From contig NZ_SELS01000015.1 in NCBI RefSeq assembly GCF_004197395.1, forward strand, positions 1 through 64,000: a stretch of DNA of 64,000 nt. Direction: 5' to 3'. Position 1 is the first letter of the stretch. Each line of letters starts with the position of its first letter. This document shows, one piece after another, positions 17,633 through 27,912 of this stretch. A model generated the notes under the pieces. The model saw only the letters and a list, made by a program, of their open reading frames with translations, did not search any database and was not told where the DNA came from. Origin of the DNA: Paraburkholderia sp. UYCP14C (GTDB taxonomy: Bacteria; Pseudomonadota; Gammaproteobacteria; Burkholderiales; Burkholderiaceae). The position numbers were made by a program, and so were the translations under genes.

Positions 17633-19735
17633 GTGGCTCGCAAGACTCCTATCGAGCGCTACCGTAACATCGGTATTAGCGCTCACATCGACGCCGGCAA
17701 AACGACGACGACCGAGCGCATTCTGTTCTACACGGGCGTGAACCACAAGATTGGTGAGGTTCACGACGGCGCTGCCACCATGGACTGGATGGAGCAGGAA
17801 CAGGAGCGCGGCATCACGATTACTTCCGCTGCTACCACGGCATTCTGGAAGGGTATGGCGGGTGACCGCGCCGAGCACCGCATCAACATCATCGACACCC
17901 CGGGCCACGTCGACTTCACGATTGAAGTCGAGCGCTCGATGCGCGTGCTCGACGGCGCGTGCATGGTGTACTGCGCTGTGGGCGGCGTGCAGCCCCAGTC
18001 GGAAACCGTGTGGCGTCAAGCTAACAAGTACAAGGTTCCCCGTCTCGCGTTCATCAACAAGATGGACCGTACCGGCGCGAACTTCTTCAAGGTCTACGAT
18101 CAGCTCAAGCTGCGTCTGAAGGCGAACCCGGTTCCGGTCGTCGTGCCTATCGGCGCGGAAGAGAACTTCACGGGCGTCGTCGATCTGATGAAGATGAAGG
18201 CGATCATTTGGGACGACGCGTCCCAGGGCACCAAGTTCTCGTACGAAGAAATCCCGGCAGAACTCGTCGACACGTGCAACGAATGGCGTGAAAAGATGGT
18301 CGAGGCCGCGGCTGAAGCCAACGAAGACATGATGAACAAGTATCTCGAGTCGGGTGAGCTGACCGAAGAGGAAATCATCAAGGGTCTGCGCGACCGTACG
18401 ATCGCTTGTGAAATCCAGCCGATGCTGTGCGGCACCGCGTTCAAGAACAAGGGTGTACAGCGCATGCTCGACGCTGTGCTCGACTTCCTGCCGTCGCCGA
18501 TCGACATTCCGCCGGTTACCGGAGAGCTGGAAAACGGTGAAAAGGGTGAGCGCCGCGCTGCTGACGACGAAAAGTTCTCGGCACTGGCATTCAAGATCAT
18601 GACCGACCCGTTCGTCGGCCAACTGATCTTCTTCCGTGTGTACTCTGGCGTCGTGAATTCGGGTGACACGCTACTGAACGCGACCAAGGACAAGAAGGAG
18701 CGTCTCGGCCGTATTCTGCAAATGCACGCGAACCAGCGCGAAGAAATCAAGGAAGTGCGCGCAGGCGACATCGCCGCTGCGGTCGGCCTGAAGGACGCGA
18801 CCACGGGCGATACGCTGTGCGATCCGACGAGCCCGATCGTGCTTGAGCGCATGGTTTTCCCGGAACCCGTGATTTCGCAGGCCGTTGAGCCGAAGACGAA
18901 GCCGGACCAGGAAAAGATGGGTCTGGCACTGAACCGACTGGCGCAGGAAGATCCGTCGTTCCGCGTCCAAACGGACGAAGAATCGGGTCAAACCATTATT
19001 TCAGGCATGGGCGAACTCCACCTGGAAATTCTGGTTGACCGGATGAAGCGTGAATTCGGCGTTGAAGCAACGGTTGGCAAGCCGCAAGTGGCTTACCGCG
19101 AAACCATTCGCGGTAAGGCGGAAGACGTTGACGGCAAGTTCGTCAAGCAGTCGGGCGGTCGCGGCCAGTACGGTCACGCGGTCATCACGCTCGAGCCGAA
19201 CGAGCAGGGCAAGGGCTACGAGTTCCTGGATGAGATCAAGGGCGGCGTGATTCCGCGTGAATACATCCCGGCAGTCGACAAGGGTATCCAGGAAACGCTG
19301 AAGGCTGGCGTGCTGGCGGGCTTCCCGGTCGTTGACGTGAAGGTTCACCTGACGTTCGGTTCGTACCACGACGTCGACTCGAACGAAAATGCGTTCCGCA
19401 TGGCCGGTTCGATGGCGTTCAAGGAAGCGATGCGCAAGGCTCAGCCGGTCATTCTCGAGCCGATGATGGCTGTCGAGGTCGAAACGCCGGAAGACTACAT
19501 GGGCAACGTGATGGGCGACCTGTCTGGCCGTCGCGGTATCGTTCAGGGCATGGATGACATGGTTGGCGGCGGCAAGATCGTTCGCGCCGAAGTGCCGCTG
19601 TCGGAAATGTTCGGCTATTCGACGTCGCTGCGTTCGCTGACGCAAGGTCGTGCAACGTACACGATGGAGTTCAAGCACTACGCTGAAGCTCCGCGTAACG
19701 TGTCGGAAGCGATCATCAACGCGAAGTCGAAGTAA
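17633..19735 (+). CDS. fusA: Elongation factor G
   Basis: 700 residues, GTG start after AGAGGATCAAA. EF-G is the GTPase that drives translocation and, with RRF, ribosome recycling. The P loop [12 protein letters not shown] lies at about 17-28, the switch II motif DTPGHVDF near 88, and NKMDRTGA near 142. Domains III to V follow at normal length. Its neighbours rpsL, rpsG and tuf form the standard str operon. Confidence 0.98.
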   Translation: MARKTPIERYRNIGISAHIDAGKTTTTERILFYTGVNHKIGEVHDGAATMDWMEQEQERGITITSAATTAFWKGMAGDRAEHRINIIDTPGHVDFTIEVERSMRVLDGACMVYCAVGGVQPQSETVWRQANKYKVPRLAFINKMDRTGANFFKVYDQLKLRLKANPVPVVVPIGAEENFTGVVDLMKMKAIIWDDASQGTKFSYEEIPAELVDTCNEWREKMVEAAAEANEDMMNKYLESGELTEEEIIKGLRDRTIACEIQPMLCGTAFKNKGVQRMLDAVLDFLPSPIDIPPVTGELENGEKGERRAADDEKFSALAFKIMTDPFVGQLIFFRVYSGVVNSGDTLLNATKDKKERLGRILQMHANQREEIKEVRAGDIAAAVGLKDATTGDTLCDPTSPIVLERMVFPEPVISQAVEPKTKPDQEKMGLALNRLAQEDPSFRVQTDEESGQTIISGMGELHLEILVDRMKREFGVEATVGKPQVAYRETIRGKAEDVDGKFVKQSGGRGQYGHAVITLEPNEQGKGYEFLDEIKGGVIPREYIPAVDKGIQETLKAGVLAGFPVVDVKVHLTFGSYHDVDSNENAFRMAGSMAFKEAMRKAQPVILEPMMAVEVETPEDYMGNVMGDLSGRRGIVQGMDDMVGGGKIVRAEVPLSEMFGYSTSLRSLTQGRATYTMEFKHYAEAPRNVSEAIINAKSK

Positions 19736-19783
19736 TCGCGCGGCAAAGTCATTCAACGATTAACTTTCTGAAAGAAGAGAAAC

Positions 19784-20974
19784 ATGGCTAAAGGTAAATT
19801 CGAACGGACCAAGCCGCACGTGAACGTGGGCACGATCGGTCACGTTGACCACGGCAAGACCACGCTGACGGCAGCGATCACGACGGTTCTGACGCAGAAG
19901 TTCGGCGGCGAAGCGAAGGCATACGACCAGATCGACGCAGCGCCGGAAGAGAAGGCGCGCGGCATTACCATCAACACCGCGCACGTCGAGTACGAAACGG
20001 CTAACCGCCACTACGCACACGTCGACTGCCCGGGCCACGCTGACTACGTGAAGAACATGATCACGGGCGCGGCACAGATGGACGGCGCAATCCTGGTGTG
20101 CTCGGCAGCTGACGGCCCGATGCCGCAAACGCGTGAGCACATCCTGCTGGCGCGTCAGGTTGGCGTTCCGTACATCATCGTGTTCCTGAACAAGTGCGAC
20201 ATGGTGGACGACGCCGAGCTGCTGGAGCTCGTCGAGATGGAAGTTCGCGAACTTCTGTCGAAGTACGACTTCCCGGGCGACGACACGCCGATCATCAAGG
20301 GTTCGGCCAAGCTGGCGCTGGAAGGCGACAAGGGCGAACTGGGCGAAGTGGCGATCATGAACCTGGCCGACGCGCTGGACACGTACATCCCGACGCCGGA
20401 GCGCGCGGTTGACGGTGCGTTCCTGATGCCGGTGGAAGACGTGTTCTCGATCTCGGGTCGCGGCACGGTGGTGACGGGCCGCGTCGAGCGTGGCGTGATC
20501 AAGGTCGGTGAGGAAATCGAGATCGTCGGTATCCGCGCGACGGCCAAGACGACCTGCACGGGCGTGGAAATGTTCCGCAAGCTGCTCGACCAGGGTCAGG
20601 CAGGCGACAACGTTGGTATCCTGCTGCGCGGCACGAAGCGTGAAGACGTGGAGCGTGGTCAGGTGCTGGCCAAGCCGGGTTCGATCAACCCGCACACGCA
20701 CTTCACGGCTGAAGTGTACGTGCTGAGCAAGGACGAAGGCGGCCGTCACACGCCGTTCTTCAACAACTACCGTCCGCAGTTCTACTTCCGTACGACGGAC
20801 GTGACGGGCTCGATCGAGCTGCCGAAGGACAAGGAAATGGTGATGCCGGGCGACAACGTGTCGATCACGGTGAAGCTGATCAACCCGATCGCAATGGAAG
20901 AAGGCCTGCGTTTCGCAATTCGCGAAGGCGGCCGTACGGTCGGCGCTGGTGTCGTCGCCAAGATCATCGAGTAA
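19784..20974 (+). CDS. tuf: Elongation factor Tu (second copy)
   Basis: 396 residues, identical in protein to the copy at 589-1779. The DNA differs at five synonymous sites in codons 2 to 9 and at one more (20416 against 1221). The flanks before the start and after the stop are unrelated, so the identity ends sharply at the gene borders, as expected from gene conversion. It occupies the tufA-type position after fusA and has its own AGAAGAG ribosome site. Confidence 0.99.
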   Translation: MAKGKFERTKPHVNVGTIGHVDHGKTTLTAAITTVLTQKFGGEAKAYDQIDAAPEEKARGITINTAHVEYETANRHYAHVDCPGHADYVKNMITGAAQMDGAILVCSAADGPMPQTREHILLARQVGVPYIIVFLNKCDMVDDAELLELVEMEVRELLSKYDFPGDDTPIIKGSAKLALEGDKGELGEVAIMNLADALDTYIPTPERAVDGAFLMPVEDVFSISGRGTVVTGRVERGVIKVGEEIEIVGIRATAKTTCTGVEMFRKLLDQGQAGDNVGILLRGTKREDVERGQVLAKPGSINPHTHFTAEVYVLSKDEGGRHTPFFNNYRPQFYFRTTDVTGSIELPKDKEMVMPGDNVSITVKLINPIAMEEGLRFAIREGGRTVGAGVVAKIIE

Positions 20975-21000
20975 AATCGGGGATTGCTGTAGCAGCATGC

Positions 21001-21040
21001 AGTGCCCGGGTCCGGGCACTCGCTCTCCGCGAGCGCCCGG
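21001..21040 (+). promoter_or_regulatory. Two mutually exclusive hairpins in the tuf–rpsJ spacer
   Basis: Hairpin A pairs AGTGCCCGG (21001-21009) with CCGGGCACT (21012-21020). Hairpin B pairs CGCTC (21021-21025) with GAGCG (21031-21035) and can extend by pairing CCGGG (21012-21016) with CCCGG (21036-21040). The CCGGG strand serves both folds. TTCTTTTA follows at 21048. This resembles an attenuator/antiterminator switch ahead of rpsJ; regulation is inferred. Confidence 0.45.
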
Positions 21041-21101
21041 GCCTACGTTCTTTTACCAATCGGCGATGCAAGATCGCCTCGCTCTTTTCAAGGAATTTGT
21101 C

Positions 21102-21413
21102 ATGCAGAACCAGAAAATCCGCATTCGCCTGAAGGCTTTCGACTATCGCCTGATCGACCAATCGGCAGCTGAAATCGTCGACACCGCAAAGCGGACTGGC
21201 GCAATTGTTCGTGGTCCGGTGCCCCTGCCGACCCGCATTCAACGTTTCGACATCCTGCGTTCGCCGCACGTCAACAAGACGTCGCGTGACCAGCTCGAAA
21301 TCCGCACACACCAGCGTCTGATGGACATCGTCGACCCGACGGACAAGACCGTTGACGCATTGATGAAGCTGGATCTGCCGGCTGGCGTGGACGTTGAAAT
21401 CAAGCTGCAGTAA
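21102..21413 (+). CDS. rpsJ: 30S ribosomal protein S10
   Basis: 103 residues from ATG 21102, chosen because AAGGAATT precedes it and the product starts [15 protein letters not shown]; the longer open frame from 20949 overlaps the end of tuf. S10 is a 30S head protein and, as NusE, a NusG and NusB partner in antitermination. It lies between tuf and a strong promoter at 21463-21491, so it may be transcribed mainly with the str operon. Confidence 0.97.
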   Translation: MQNQKIRIRLKAFDYRLIDQSAAEIVDTAKRTGAIVRGPVPLPTRIQRFDILRSPHVNKTSRDQLEIRTHQRLMDIVDPTDKTVDALMKLDLPAGVDVEIKLQ

Positions 21414-21462
21414 GGCTCCAGCCCTTGTCCGGTAAGCCGGACAGCGCTAAGTCATTGATTGC

Positions 21463-21491
21463 TTGCGAAAAACGAAAAGGCTCGCTATAAT
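21463..21491 (+). promoter_or_regulatory. Strong sigma-70 promoter between rpsJ and rplC
   Basis: TTGCGA (21463-21468) and a consensus TATAAT (21486-21491) are 17 bases apart. Initiation near 21498 gives a leader of about 115 bases before rplC. This drives the S10 cluster from its second gene. Confidence 0.8.
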
Positions 21492-21613
21492 AGTGGGCTT
21501 TTCGCGCATTTGCGCAAAAAAGTCGGTGTGCTGCAGCATGGTTTCATGCCCGAAACGGCGCCGGCATTTTGTAAATTAGCCCCGACCAATCGCAGTCGGG
21601 AATGGAGAAAACG
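21492..21613 (+). promoter_or_regulatory. Structured leader upstream of rplC
   Basis: Three small hairpins can be drawn: around GCGCATTTGCGC, between ATGCC (21546) and GGCAT (21563), and CCCGAC (21581-21586) with GTCGGG (21595-21600). The last sits directly before the GGAG ribosome site of rplC. In E. coli L4 represses the S10 operon through its leader; whether L4 binds here is unknown. Confidence 0.4.
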
Positions 21614-22273
21614 ATGAGCCTTGGACTCGTAGGTCGCAAGGTTGGCATGACCCGTATCTTCACGGCTGAAGGGGATTCGATTCCCGTCACCGTGCTGGAC
21701 GTGTCCGACAACCGCGTGACGCAGATCAAGACTGTTGAAACCGACGGCTACACGGCCGTGCAGGTTACCTTCGGTACGCGCCGCGCATCGCGCGTGACGA
21801 AGCCGTTGGCAGGTCATCTCGCCAAAGCTGGCGTTCAAGCCGGTGAAATCCTCAAAGAATTCCAGATCGATGCCGCTAAGGCTGCCGAGCTGTCGAACGG
21901 CACCGTGGTTGGTCCCGAGTTGTTCGAAGTGGGCCAGAAGGTCGACGTGCAAGGCGTGTCGATCGGTAAGGGCTACGCCGGTACCATCAAGCGTTACAAC
22001 TTCTCGTCGGGCCGTGCATCGCACGGTAACTCGCGCTCGCACAACGTGCCGGGCTCGATCGGTATGGCGCAGGATCCGGGTCGAGTTTTCCCGGGTAAGC
22101 GCATGACCGGTCACATGGGTGACGAGAAGGTAACGGTGCAAAACCTCGAAATCGCTCGTATCGACGCTGACCGCAAGCTGCTGCTGGTCAAGGGCGCCGT
22201 TCCGGGTGCGAAGGGTGGCAAGGTATTCGTTACGCCGGCCGTGAAGACGCGTGCTGTGAAAGGAGCGAAATAA
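21614..22273 (+). CDS. rplC: 50S ribosomal protein L3
   Basis: 219 residues from ATG 21614, which follows GGAGAAAAC; an in-frame ATG at 21602 would overlap that ribosome site. L3 is an early assembly protein near the peptidyl transferase centre. The family stretch [15 protein letters not shown] lies near 140-154. Its stop shares one base with the rplD start, so the pair is translationally coupled. Confidence 0.97.
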   Translation: MSLGLVGRKVGMTRIFTAEGDSIPVTVLDVSDNRVTQIKTVETDGYTAVQVTFGTRRASRVTKPLAGHLAKAGVQAGEILKEFQIDAAKAAELSNGTVVGPELFEVGQKVDVQGVSIGKGYAGTIKRYNFSSGRASHGNSRSHNVPGSIGMAQDPGRVFPGKRMTGHMGDEKVTVQNLEIARIDADRKLLLVKGAVPGAKGGKVFVTPAVKTRAVKGAK

Positions 22274-22893
22274 TGGAACTTAAGCTCCTGAATGCCAATG
22301 GTCAGGAAGGTGCAGGCGTTAGCGCGTCGGACGTCGTGTTCGGCCGCGATTACAACGAAGCCCTGATTCACCAGGTGGTGGTTGCGTACCAGGCAAATGC
22401 CCGTAGCGGCAACCGCGCTCAGAAGGATCGTGAGCAGGTCAAGCACACGACCAAGAAGCCGTGGCGCCAGAAGGGTACGGGTCGCGCCCGTGCCGGTATG
22501 TCGTCGAGCCCGCTGTGGCGCGGCGGTGGTCGTATCTTCCCGAATTCGCCGGAAGAAAACTTTTCGCACAAGGTCAACAAGAAGATGCATCGCGCAGGTC
22601 TCTGCTCGATCTTCTCGCAGCTGGCCCGCGAAGGCCGCATCTCGGTGGTCGACGAGCTGACGCTCGAAGCACCGAAGACGAAGCTGCTGGCCGAAAAATT
22701 CAAGGCGATGGGTCTCGACTCCGTGCTGGTGATTACCGACACCGTTGACGAAAACCTGTACCTCGCGTCGCGCAACCTCGCCCACGTGGCGGTTGTCGAG
22801 CCGCGTTACGCCGACCCGCTGTCGCTGATCTACTTCAAGAAGATCCTGATCACGAAGGCTGCGGTCGCCCAGATCGAGGAGTTGCTGTCATGA
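22273..22893 (+). CDS. rplD: 50S ribosomal protein L4
   Basis: 206 residues. L4 lines the exit tunnel with its extended loop ([20 protein letters not shown], about 56-75). In E. coli it is the autorepressor of the S10 operon, so it is the natural candidate ligand for the leader at 21492-21613. It overlaps rplW by four bases (ATGA). Confidence 0.97.
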   Translation: MELKLLNANGQEGAGVSASDVVFGRDYNEALIHQVVVAYQANARSGNRAQKDREQVKHTTKKPWRQKGTGRARAGMSSSPLWRGGGRIFPNSPEENFSHKVNKKMHRAGLCSIFSQLAREGRISVVDELTLEAPKTKLLAEKFKAMGLDSVLVITDTVDENLYLASRNLAHVAVVEPRYADPLSLIYFKKILITKAAVAQIEELLS

Positions 22894-23204
22894 GCGAGAT
22901 TCGCAAGAACGATCATCGTTTGATGCAGGTCCTGCTCGCGCCGGTGGTCTCCGAAAAGGCGACGCTGGTTGCCGACAAGAACGAGCAGGTTGTGTTCGAA
23001 GTCGCGCCGGATGCCACGAAGCAGGAAGTGAAGGCTGCAGTCGAGCTGCTGTTCAAGGTGGAAGTCGATTCCGTCAACGTGCTGGTCGCGAAGGGCAAAG
23101 CCAAGCGCTTTGGTCGCTTCATGGGCAAGCGCAAGGACGTGAAGAAGGCGTACGTCTGCCTGAAGCCCGGCCAGGAAATCAACTTTGAAGCGGAGGCCAA
23201 GTAA
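22890..23204 (+). CDS. rplW: 50S ribosomal protein L23
   Basis: 104 residues. L23 sits at the tunnel exit and docks trigger factor and SRP. The motif [20 protein letters not shown] is near 71-90. It starts within the last codons of rplD (ATGA overlap), and rplB begins two bases after its stop. Confidence 0.97.
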   Translation: MSEIRKNDHRLMQVLLAPVVSEKATLVADKNEQVVFEVAPDATKQEVKAAVELLFKVEVDSVNVLVAKGKAKRFGRFMGKRKDVKKAYVCLKPGQEINFEAEAK

Positions 23205-23206
23205 TC

Positions 23207-24034
23207 ATGGCAATCGTGAAAGTTAAGCCGACTTCGCCGGGCCGCCGCGCGATGGTCAAGGTGGTCAACAAGGAATTGCACAAGGGCAAGCCGTTCGCGG
23301 CACTGCTCGACACGCAGTCGTCGACCGCCGGCCGTAACAACAACGGTCACATCACCACGCGTCACAAGGGTGGTGGTCACAAGCATCACTATCGTGTCGT
23401 CGATTTCCGTCGCACGAAGGACGGTATTCCAGCAAAGGTCGAGCGTCTCGAGTACGACCCGAACCGTAGCGCAAACATTGCGCTGGTCCTGTACGCAGAC
23501 GGCGAGCGCCGCTACATCATTGCTCCGAAGGGTGTCACCGTCGGTCAGCAACTGATGTCGGGTTCGGAAGCGCCGATCCGCGCAGGTAACACGCTGCCGA
23601 TCCGCAACATTCCGGTCGGTACGACGATTCACTGCATCGAAATGCTGCCGGGCAAGGGCGCGCAAATGGCGCGTTCGGCTGGTACGTCGGCGATGCTGCT
23701 GGCGCGCGAAGGCGTCTACGCGCAGGTTCGTCTGCGTTCGGGCGAAATCCGCCGCGTGCACGTTGAATGCCGCGCAACGATCGGTGAAGTGGGCAACGAA
23801 GAGCATAGCCTCCGTCAAATCGGTAAGGCTGGCGCAAACCGCTGGCGCGGTATCCGCCCGACGGTGCGTGGCGTTGCAATGAACCCGGTCGACCACCCGC
23901 ACGGTGGTGGCGAAGGCAAGACTGCGGCAGGCCGCGATCCGGTGAGCCCGTGGGGCACGCCGACGAAGGGCTATCGCACCCGCAGCAACAAGCGCACGAC
24001 GAGCATGATCGTCCAGCGCCGTCACAAGCGTTAA
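23207..24034 (+). CDS. rplB: 50S ribosomal protein L2
   Basis: 275 residues, normal length. L2 is needed for subunit association and peptidyl transfer. The signature [14 protein letters not shown], which includes the conserved histidine, is near 225-238. The C-terminal tail is basic, ending RHKR. It is followed after ten bases by rpsS. Confidence 0.98.
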   Translation: MAIVKVKPTSPGRRAMVKVVNKELHKGKPFAALLDTQSSTAGRNNNGHITTRHKGGGHKHHYRVVDFRRTKDGIPAKVERLEYDPNRSANIALVLYADGERRYIIAPKGVTVGQQLMSGSEAPIRAGNTLPIRNIPVGTTIHCIEMLPGKGAQMARSAGTSAMLLAREGVYAQVRLRSGEIRRVHVECRATIGEVGNEEHSLRQIGKAGANRWRGIRPTVRGVAMNPVDHPHGGGEGKTAAGRDPVSPWGTPTKGYRTRSNKRTTSMIVQRRHKR

Positions 24035-24044
24035 GGAGTAGGCA

Positions 24045-24320
24045 ATGGCACGTTCTATTAAGAAAGGTCCGTTCTGCGACGCCCATTTGCTGAAGAAGGT
24101 TGAGGCGGCTGCAGCTACGCGCGATAAGAAACCGATCAAGACCTGGTCGCGTCGTTCGACGATCCTGCCGGACTTCATCGGTCTGACGATCGCCGTTCAC
24201 AACGGCCGTCAACACGTTCCGGTGTATGTCACGGAAAACATGGTCGGCCACAAGCTTGGCGAGTTCGCACTGACCCGTACGTTCAAGGGTCACGCGGCCG
24301 ACAAGAAGGCCAAGAAATAA
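24045..24320 (+). CDS. rpsS: 30S ribosomal protein S19
   Basis: 91 residues. S19 pairs with S13 in the 30S head. The conserved [20 protein letters not shown] spans about 36-55. AAGGAGTAGGCA precedes the ATG. Confidence 0.97.
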   Translation: MARSIKKGPFCDAHLLKKVEAAAATRDKKPIKTWSRRSTILPDFIGLTIAVHNGRQHVPVYVTENMVGHKLGEFALTRTFKGHAADKKAKK

Positions 24321-24332
24321 GGGGCAATCAAG

Positions 24333-24662
24333 ATGGAAGTGAAAGCAATTCATCGCGGTGCCCGCATCTCGGCGCAGAAAACGCGCCTTGTGGCTGACCA
24401 GATCCGCGGTTTGCCGGTCGACAAGGCGCTGAACGTTCTGACGTTCTCGCCGAAGAAGGCTGCGGGAATCGTGAAAAAGGTCGTGCTGTCGGCGATCGCG
24501 AATGCGGAGCACAACGAAGGTGCCGATATCGACGAGCTCAAAATCACGAGCATCTACATCGACAAGGCAGCGTCGCTGAAGCGTTTCACCGCGCGTGCTA
24601 AAGGCCGCGGTAACCGCATCGAGAAGCAATCCTGTCACATCACTGTGACGGTCGGGAATTAA
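24333..24662 (+). CDS. rplV: 50S ribosomal protein L22
   Basis: 109 residues. L22 reaches into the exit tunnel with a beta-hairpin (residues about 82-98, [20 protein letters not shown]), the site of macrolide-resistance changes in other species; none is obvious here. It is preceded by AAGGGGCAATCAAG and followed by rpsC after 11 bases. Confidence 0.97.
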   Translation: MEVKAIHRGARISAQKTRLVADQIRGLPVDKALNVLTFSPKKAAGIVKKVVLSAIANAEHNEGADIDELKITSIYIDKAASLKRFTARAKGRGNRIEKQSCHITVTVGN

Positions 24663-24673
24663 GGGGTCATACG

Positions 24674-25480
24674 ATGGGACAGAAAATTCATCCGACTGGC
24701 TTCCGTTTGGCCGTCAGCCGCAATTGGGCGTCGCGTTGGTACGCGAACAACAACAATTTCGCGGCGATGTTGCAGGAAGACATCGGTGTTCGTGAATACC
24801 TGAAGAAGAAGCTGAAGAACGCGTCCGTCGGCCGCGTTGTGATCGAGCGTCCTGCAAAGAACGCACGTATCACGATTTTCAGTTCGCGTCCGGGTGTCGT
24901 GATCGGCAAGAAGGGTGAAGACATCGAACTGCTGAAGTCCGAGCTGCAAAAGCGCATGGGCGTTCCGGTTCACGTCAACATCGAAGAAATCCGCAAGCCG
25001 GAAACCGACGCGCAACTGATCGCTGATTCGATCACGCAACAGCTCGAGCGCCGGATCATGTTCCGCCGCGCGATGAAACGTGCGATGCAGAACGCGATGC
25101 GTCTGGGTGCTCAAGGCATCAAGATCATGAGCGCTGGCCGTCTGAACGGTATCGAAATCGCCCGTACGGAATGGTACCGCGAAGGTCGCGTGCCGCTTCA
25201 CACGCTGCGTGCAGATATCGACTACGCAACGTCGGAAGCAAAGACGACGTACGGCATCATCGGCGTGAAGGTGTGGGTCTACAAGGGCGACACGCTCGGC
25301 CGCAATGACGCACCGGTGGTCGAAGAAGTCGCCGAAGAAAAGCGTCCGCGCCGCAACGCACGTCCGGGTGGCGATCGCCGTCCGCGTCGTGATGGTGAAG
25401 GTGGTGGCCCGGCAGGTGCACGCCGTGGCGCTCCTCGTCGTGCTGGCGGTGCCGGCGGCGACGGGAAGACTGGAGAATAA
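24674..25480 (+). CDS. rpsC: 30S ribosomal protein S3 with long basic tail
   Basis: 268 residues, about 35 longer than E. coli S3 (233). S3 guards the mRNA entry tunnel. The KH domain carries [20 protein letters not shown] at about 75-94. The extra length is a low-complexity C-terminal tail rich in Arg, Gly and Pro after about 225. Such tails occur in Burkholderiales S3 proteins, so I take it as genuine. rplP starts two bases after the stop. Confidence 0.97.
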   Translation: MGQKIHPTGFRLAVSRNWASRWYANNNNFAAMLQEDIGVREYLKKKLKNASVGRVVIERPAKNARITIFSSRPGVVIGKKGEDIELLKSELQKRMGVPVHVNIEEIRKPETDAQLIADSITQQLERRIMFRRAMKRAMQNAMRLGAQGIKIMSAGRLNGIEIARTEWYREGRVPLHTLRADIDYATSEAKTTYGIIGVKVWVYKGDTLGRNDAPVVEEVAEEKRPRRNARPGGDRRPRRDGEGGGPAGARRGAPRRAGGAGGDGKTGE

Positions 25481-25482
25481 CG

Positions 25483-25899
25483 ATGCTGCAACCGAAACGC
25501 AGAAAGTATCGCAAAGAGCAGAAAGGTCGTAACACCGGCGTTGCTACCCGCGGCAACGCGGTGTCGTTCGGTGAGTTCGGCCTGAAGGCTGTCGGTCGTG
25601 GCCGTCTGACCGCGCGCCAGATTGAGGCGGCGCGTCGTGCAATGACGCGTCACATCAAGCGCGGTGGCCGCATCTGGATCCGGATCTTCCCGGACAAGCC
25701 GATCTCGACCAAGCCGGCTGAAGTGCGTATGGGTAACGGTAAGGGTAACCCGGAGTACTACGTCGCTGAGATTCAACCGGGCAAGATGCTGTACGAAATG
25801 GACGGCGTAACCGAAGAACTGGCGCGCGAAGCGTTCCGTCTGGCTGCAGCGAAGCTGCCGCTGAAGACGACGTTTATCGTGCGTCAGCTCGGCGCCTAA
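25483..25899 (+). CDS. rplP: 50S ribosomal protein L16
   Basis: 138 residues. L16 contacts A-site tRNA. The N-terminal [17 protein letters not shown] and the arginine modified by RoxA-type hydroxylases in other bacteria (in the segment [12 protein letters not shown] near 80-92) are conserved. It starts two bases after rpsC. Confidence 0.97.
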   Translation: MLQPKRRKYRKEQKGRNTGVATRGNAVSFGEFGLKAVGRGRLTARQIEAARRAMTRHIKRGGRIWIRIFPDKPISTKPAEVRMGNGKGNPEYYVAEIQPGKMLYEMDGVTEELAREAFRLAAAKLPLKTTFIVRQLGA

Positions 25900-25909
25900 G
25901 GAGCAAATG

Positions 25910-26104
25910 ATGAAGGCTTCCGAGCTTCACCAGAAAGATCAGGCCGCGCTCAACAAGGAGCTGTCGGACCTGTTGAAGGCGCAATTCGGCCTGCGCATGC
26001 AACTCGCGACCCAGCAACTCACGAACACGAGTCAGCTGAAGAAGGTTCGTCGCGACATCGCACGTGTGCGGACCGTCCTGACTGAGAAGGCGAACCAGAA
26101 ATGA
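25910..26104 (+). CDS. rpmC: 50S ribosomal protein L29
   Basis: 64 residues from the second of two tandem ATGs: AAGGAG lies six bases before 25910 but only three before 25907. L29 lies beside L23 at the tunnel exit. It is a two-helix protein with the conserved [20 protein letters not shown]. It overlaps rpsQ by four bases. Confidence 0.95.
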
Positions 26105-26373
26105 ACGATAGCGTAAAAACCTCGCTCAAGCGGACGCTGGTCGGCAAGGTCGTCAGCAACAAGATGGACAAGACGGTTACCGTGCTGGTCGAGCACCGCG
26201 TGAAGCACCCGATCTACGGCAAGTACGTGGTGCGTTCGAAGAAGTACCACGCGCATGACGACGCGAACACGTACAACGAGGGCGACCTCGTTGAAATCCA
26301 GGAAACTCGTCCGATTTCGAAGACGAAGGCTTGGGTTGTTGCTCGCTTGGTCGAGGCTGCTCGCGTCATCTAA
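26101..26373 (+). CDS. rpsQ: 30S ribosomal protein S17
   Basis: 90 residues. S17 is a primary 16S-binding protein with an OB fold. The motifs [19 protein letters not shown] and the loop [16 protein letters not shown] are typical. It starts inside the rpmC stop (ATGA) and is the last gene before the promoter at 26418-26445, the same S10/spc boundary as in E. coli. Confidence 0.97.
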
Positions 26374-26417
26374 TGTCGCAAAGCTGTAGAAGTAGTTGAA
26401 ATCGCAGTAAGTTTCGC

Positions 26418-26445
26418 TTGCAAGGCCGGGATTATTTGATATAAT
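26418..26445 (+). promoter_or_regulatory. spc-type promoter upstream of rplN
   Basis: TTGCAA (26418-26423), 16 bases, then TATAAT (26440-26445). It lies in the 289-base rpsQ–rplN gap, where E. coli has its spc promoter. The -10 overlaps a terminator-like inverted repeat at 26426-26450. Confidence 0.65.
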
Positions 26446-26450
26446 CTCGG
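26426..26450 (+). terminator. Inverted repeat overlapping the rplN promoter
   Basis: CCGGGATTAT (26426-26435) pairs fully with ATAATCTCGG (26441-26450), with one G·T, around loop TTGAT. A pyrimidine-rich stretch, TCTTCCCTCTTTAT, follows. As RNA from rpsQ it could terminate the S10 message; as DNA it contains the -10 of the next promoter. The downstream leader to 26662 is GC-rich and holds no gene. Confidence 0.45.
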
Positions 26451-26662
26451 TCTTCCCTCTTTATGGGACCCCGTCGCGGGCGAAGTTGGTGGGGGAAGCG
26501 GTTCGGGCGCCAGCCTGTACCGAAGGATTCACCGGATTGCGATGGCGGGTTTCGTTTGCCGTCGCTGCTGTTCTAACCCAAGCAGCCGATCGGCTGACGG
26601 GACCAAGACTGACCGGGAAGCACCATGGTGGTGTGACCGGATTAAGTTGGGAAAGATAAACC

Positions 26663-27031
26663 ATGATCCAGACCGAAACTCGGCTTGAAGTGGCCGACAA
26701 CACGGGTGCACGTGAAGTCATGTGCATCAAGGTGCTCGGCGGCTCGAAGCGTCGTTATGCCAGCATTGGCGACATCATCAAGGTGACTGTCAAAGAGGCA
26801 ACGCCGCGCGGGCGCGTGAAGAAAGGCGAAATCTACAACGCCGTGGTGGTTCGTACCGCCAAGGGCGTGCGCCGTCAAGACGGCTCGCTGATCAAGTTCG
26901 ACGGCAACGCAGCTGTGTTGCTCAACACCAAGCTCGAACCGATCGGTACCCGTATTTTCGGGCCTGTCACGCGCGAGTTGCGTAGCGAACGATTCATGAA
27001 GATCGTTTCGCTGGCGCCTGAAGTGCTGTAA
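26663..27031 (+). CDS. rplN: 50S ribosomal protein L14
   Basis: 122 residues. L14 forms an intersubunit bridge. The start [20 protein letters not shown] and the motif [19 protein letters not shown] are strongly conserved. It is the first gene downstream of the internal promoter. Confidence 0.98.
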   Translation: MIQTETRLEVADNTGAREVMCIKVLGGSKRRYASIGDIIKVTVKEATPRGRVKKGEIYNAVVVRTAKGVRRQDGSLIKFDGNAAVLLNTKLEPIGTRIFGPVTRELRSERFMKIVSLAPEVL

Positions 27032-27040
27032 GGAGTCGCG

Positions 27041-27349
27041 ATGAACAAGATTCGCAAGGGTGACGAAGTAATCGTCATCACCGGCAAAGATAAGGGCAAG
27101 CGTGGCGTTGTGCTGGCCGTTCACGGCGAGACCGTGACTGTCGAGGGCATCAACCTCGTCAAGAAGCACGTCAAGCCGAACCCGATGAAGGGTACGACGG
27201 GCGGTGTGGAAGCCAAGACGATGCCGCTGCAAATTTCGAACGTCGCATTGGTCGACGCGAATGGCAAGCCATCGCGTGTAGGCATCAAGGTCGAAGGAGA
27301 CAAGAAGGTCCGTTTCCTGAAGACGACCGGTGCCGTGCTGAGCGCCTGA
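27041..27349 (+). CDS. rplX: 50S ribosomal protein L24
   Basis: 102 residues. L24 initiates 50S assembly. The KOW motif [18 protein letters not shown] lies at about 7-24. AAGGAGTCGCG precedes the start and rplN is nine bases upstream. Confidence 0.97.
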   Translation: MNKIRKGDEVIVITGKDKGKRGVVLAVHGETVTVEGINLVKKHVKPNPMKGTTGGVEAKTMPLQISNVALVDANGKPSRVGIKVEGDKKVRFLKTTGAVLSA

Positions 27350-27365
27350 CGCTGCGGAGTAAAAA

Positions 27366-27905
27366 ATGGCTCGTTTGCAAGAGTTTTACAAAGAAAAGGT
27401 TGTACCCGGCCTCATCGAGAAGTTCGGTTACAAGTCCGTGATGGAAGTGCCGCGCATCACCAAGATCACCCTGAACATGGGTCTTGGCGAAGCCGTCGCT
27501 GACAAGAAGATCATCGAAAACGCGGTTGGCGATCTGACGAAGATTGCGGGCCAGAAGCCGGTGATCACGAAGGCACGCAAGGCAATCGCTGGCTTCAAGA
27601 TCCGTCAGGGCTATCCGATCGGTGCGATGGTCACGCTGCGTGGCCAGGCAATGTACGAATTCCTGGACCGTTTCGTGACGGTTGCGCTCCCCCGCGTGCG
27701 CGACTTCCGTGGCGTGTCGGGCAAGGCGTTCGATGGTCGCGGCAACTACAACATCGGTGTGAAAGAGCAGATCATTTTCCCCGAAATCGACTACGACAAG
27801 ATCGACGCACTGCGTGGGCTGAACATCAGCATCACGACGACTGCGAAGACTGACGACGAAGCAAAGGCTCTGCTCGCCAGCTTCAAGTTCCCGTTCAGAA
27901 ACTGA
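27366..27905 (+). CDS. rplE: 50S ribosomal protein L5
   Basis: 179 residues. L5 binds 5S rRNA in the central protuberance. The signature [20 protein letters not shown] spans about 30-49. rpsN follows after seven bases. Confidence 0.97.
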   Translation: MARLQEFYKEKVVPGLIEKFGYKSVMEVPRITKITLNMGLGEAVADKKIIENAVGDLTKIAGQKPVITKARKAIAGFKIRQGYPIGAMVTLRGQAMYEFLDRFVTVALPRVRDFRGVSGKAFDGRGNYNIGVKEQIIFPEIDYDKIDALRGLNISITTTAKTDDEAKALLASFKFPFRN

Positions 27906-27912
27906 GGTTACC

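Noticed and set aside
20949-21101. N-terminal extension of rpsJ overlapping tuf
   Set aside because: The family start is [10 protein letters not shown] at 21102 with a good ribosome site; the extension spans the hairpin region.
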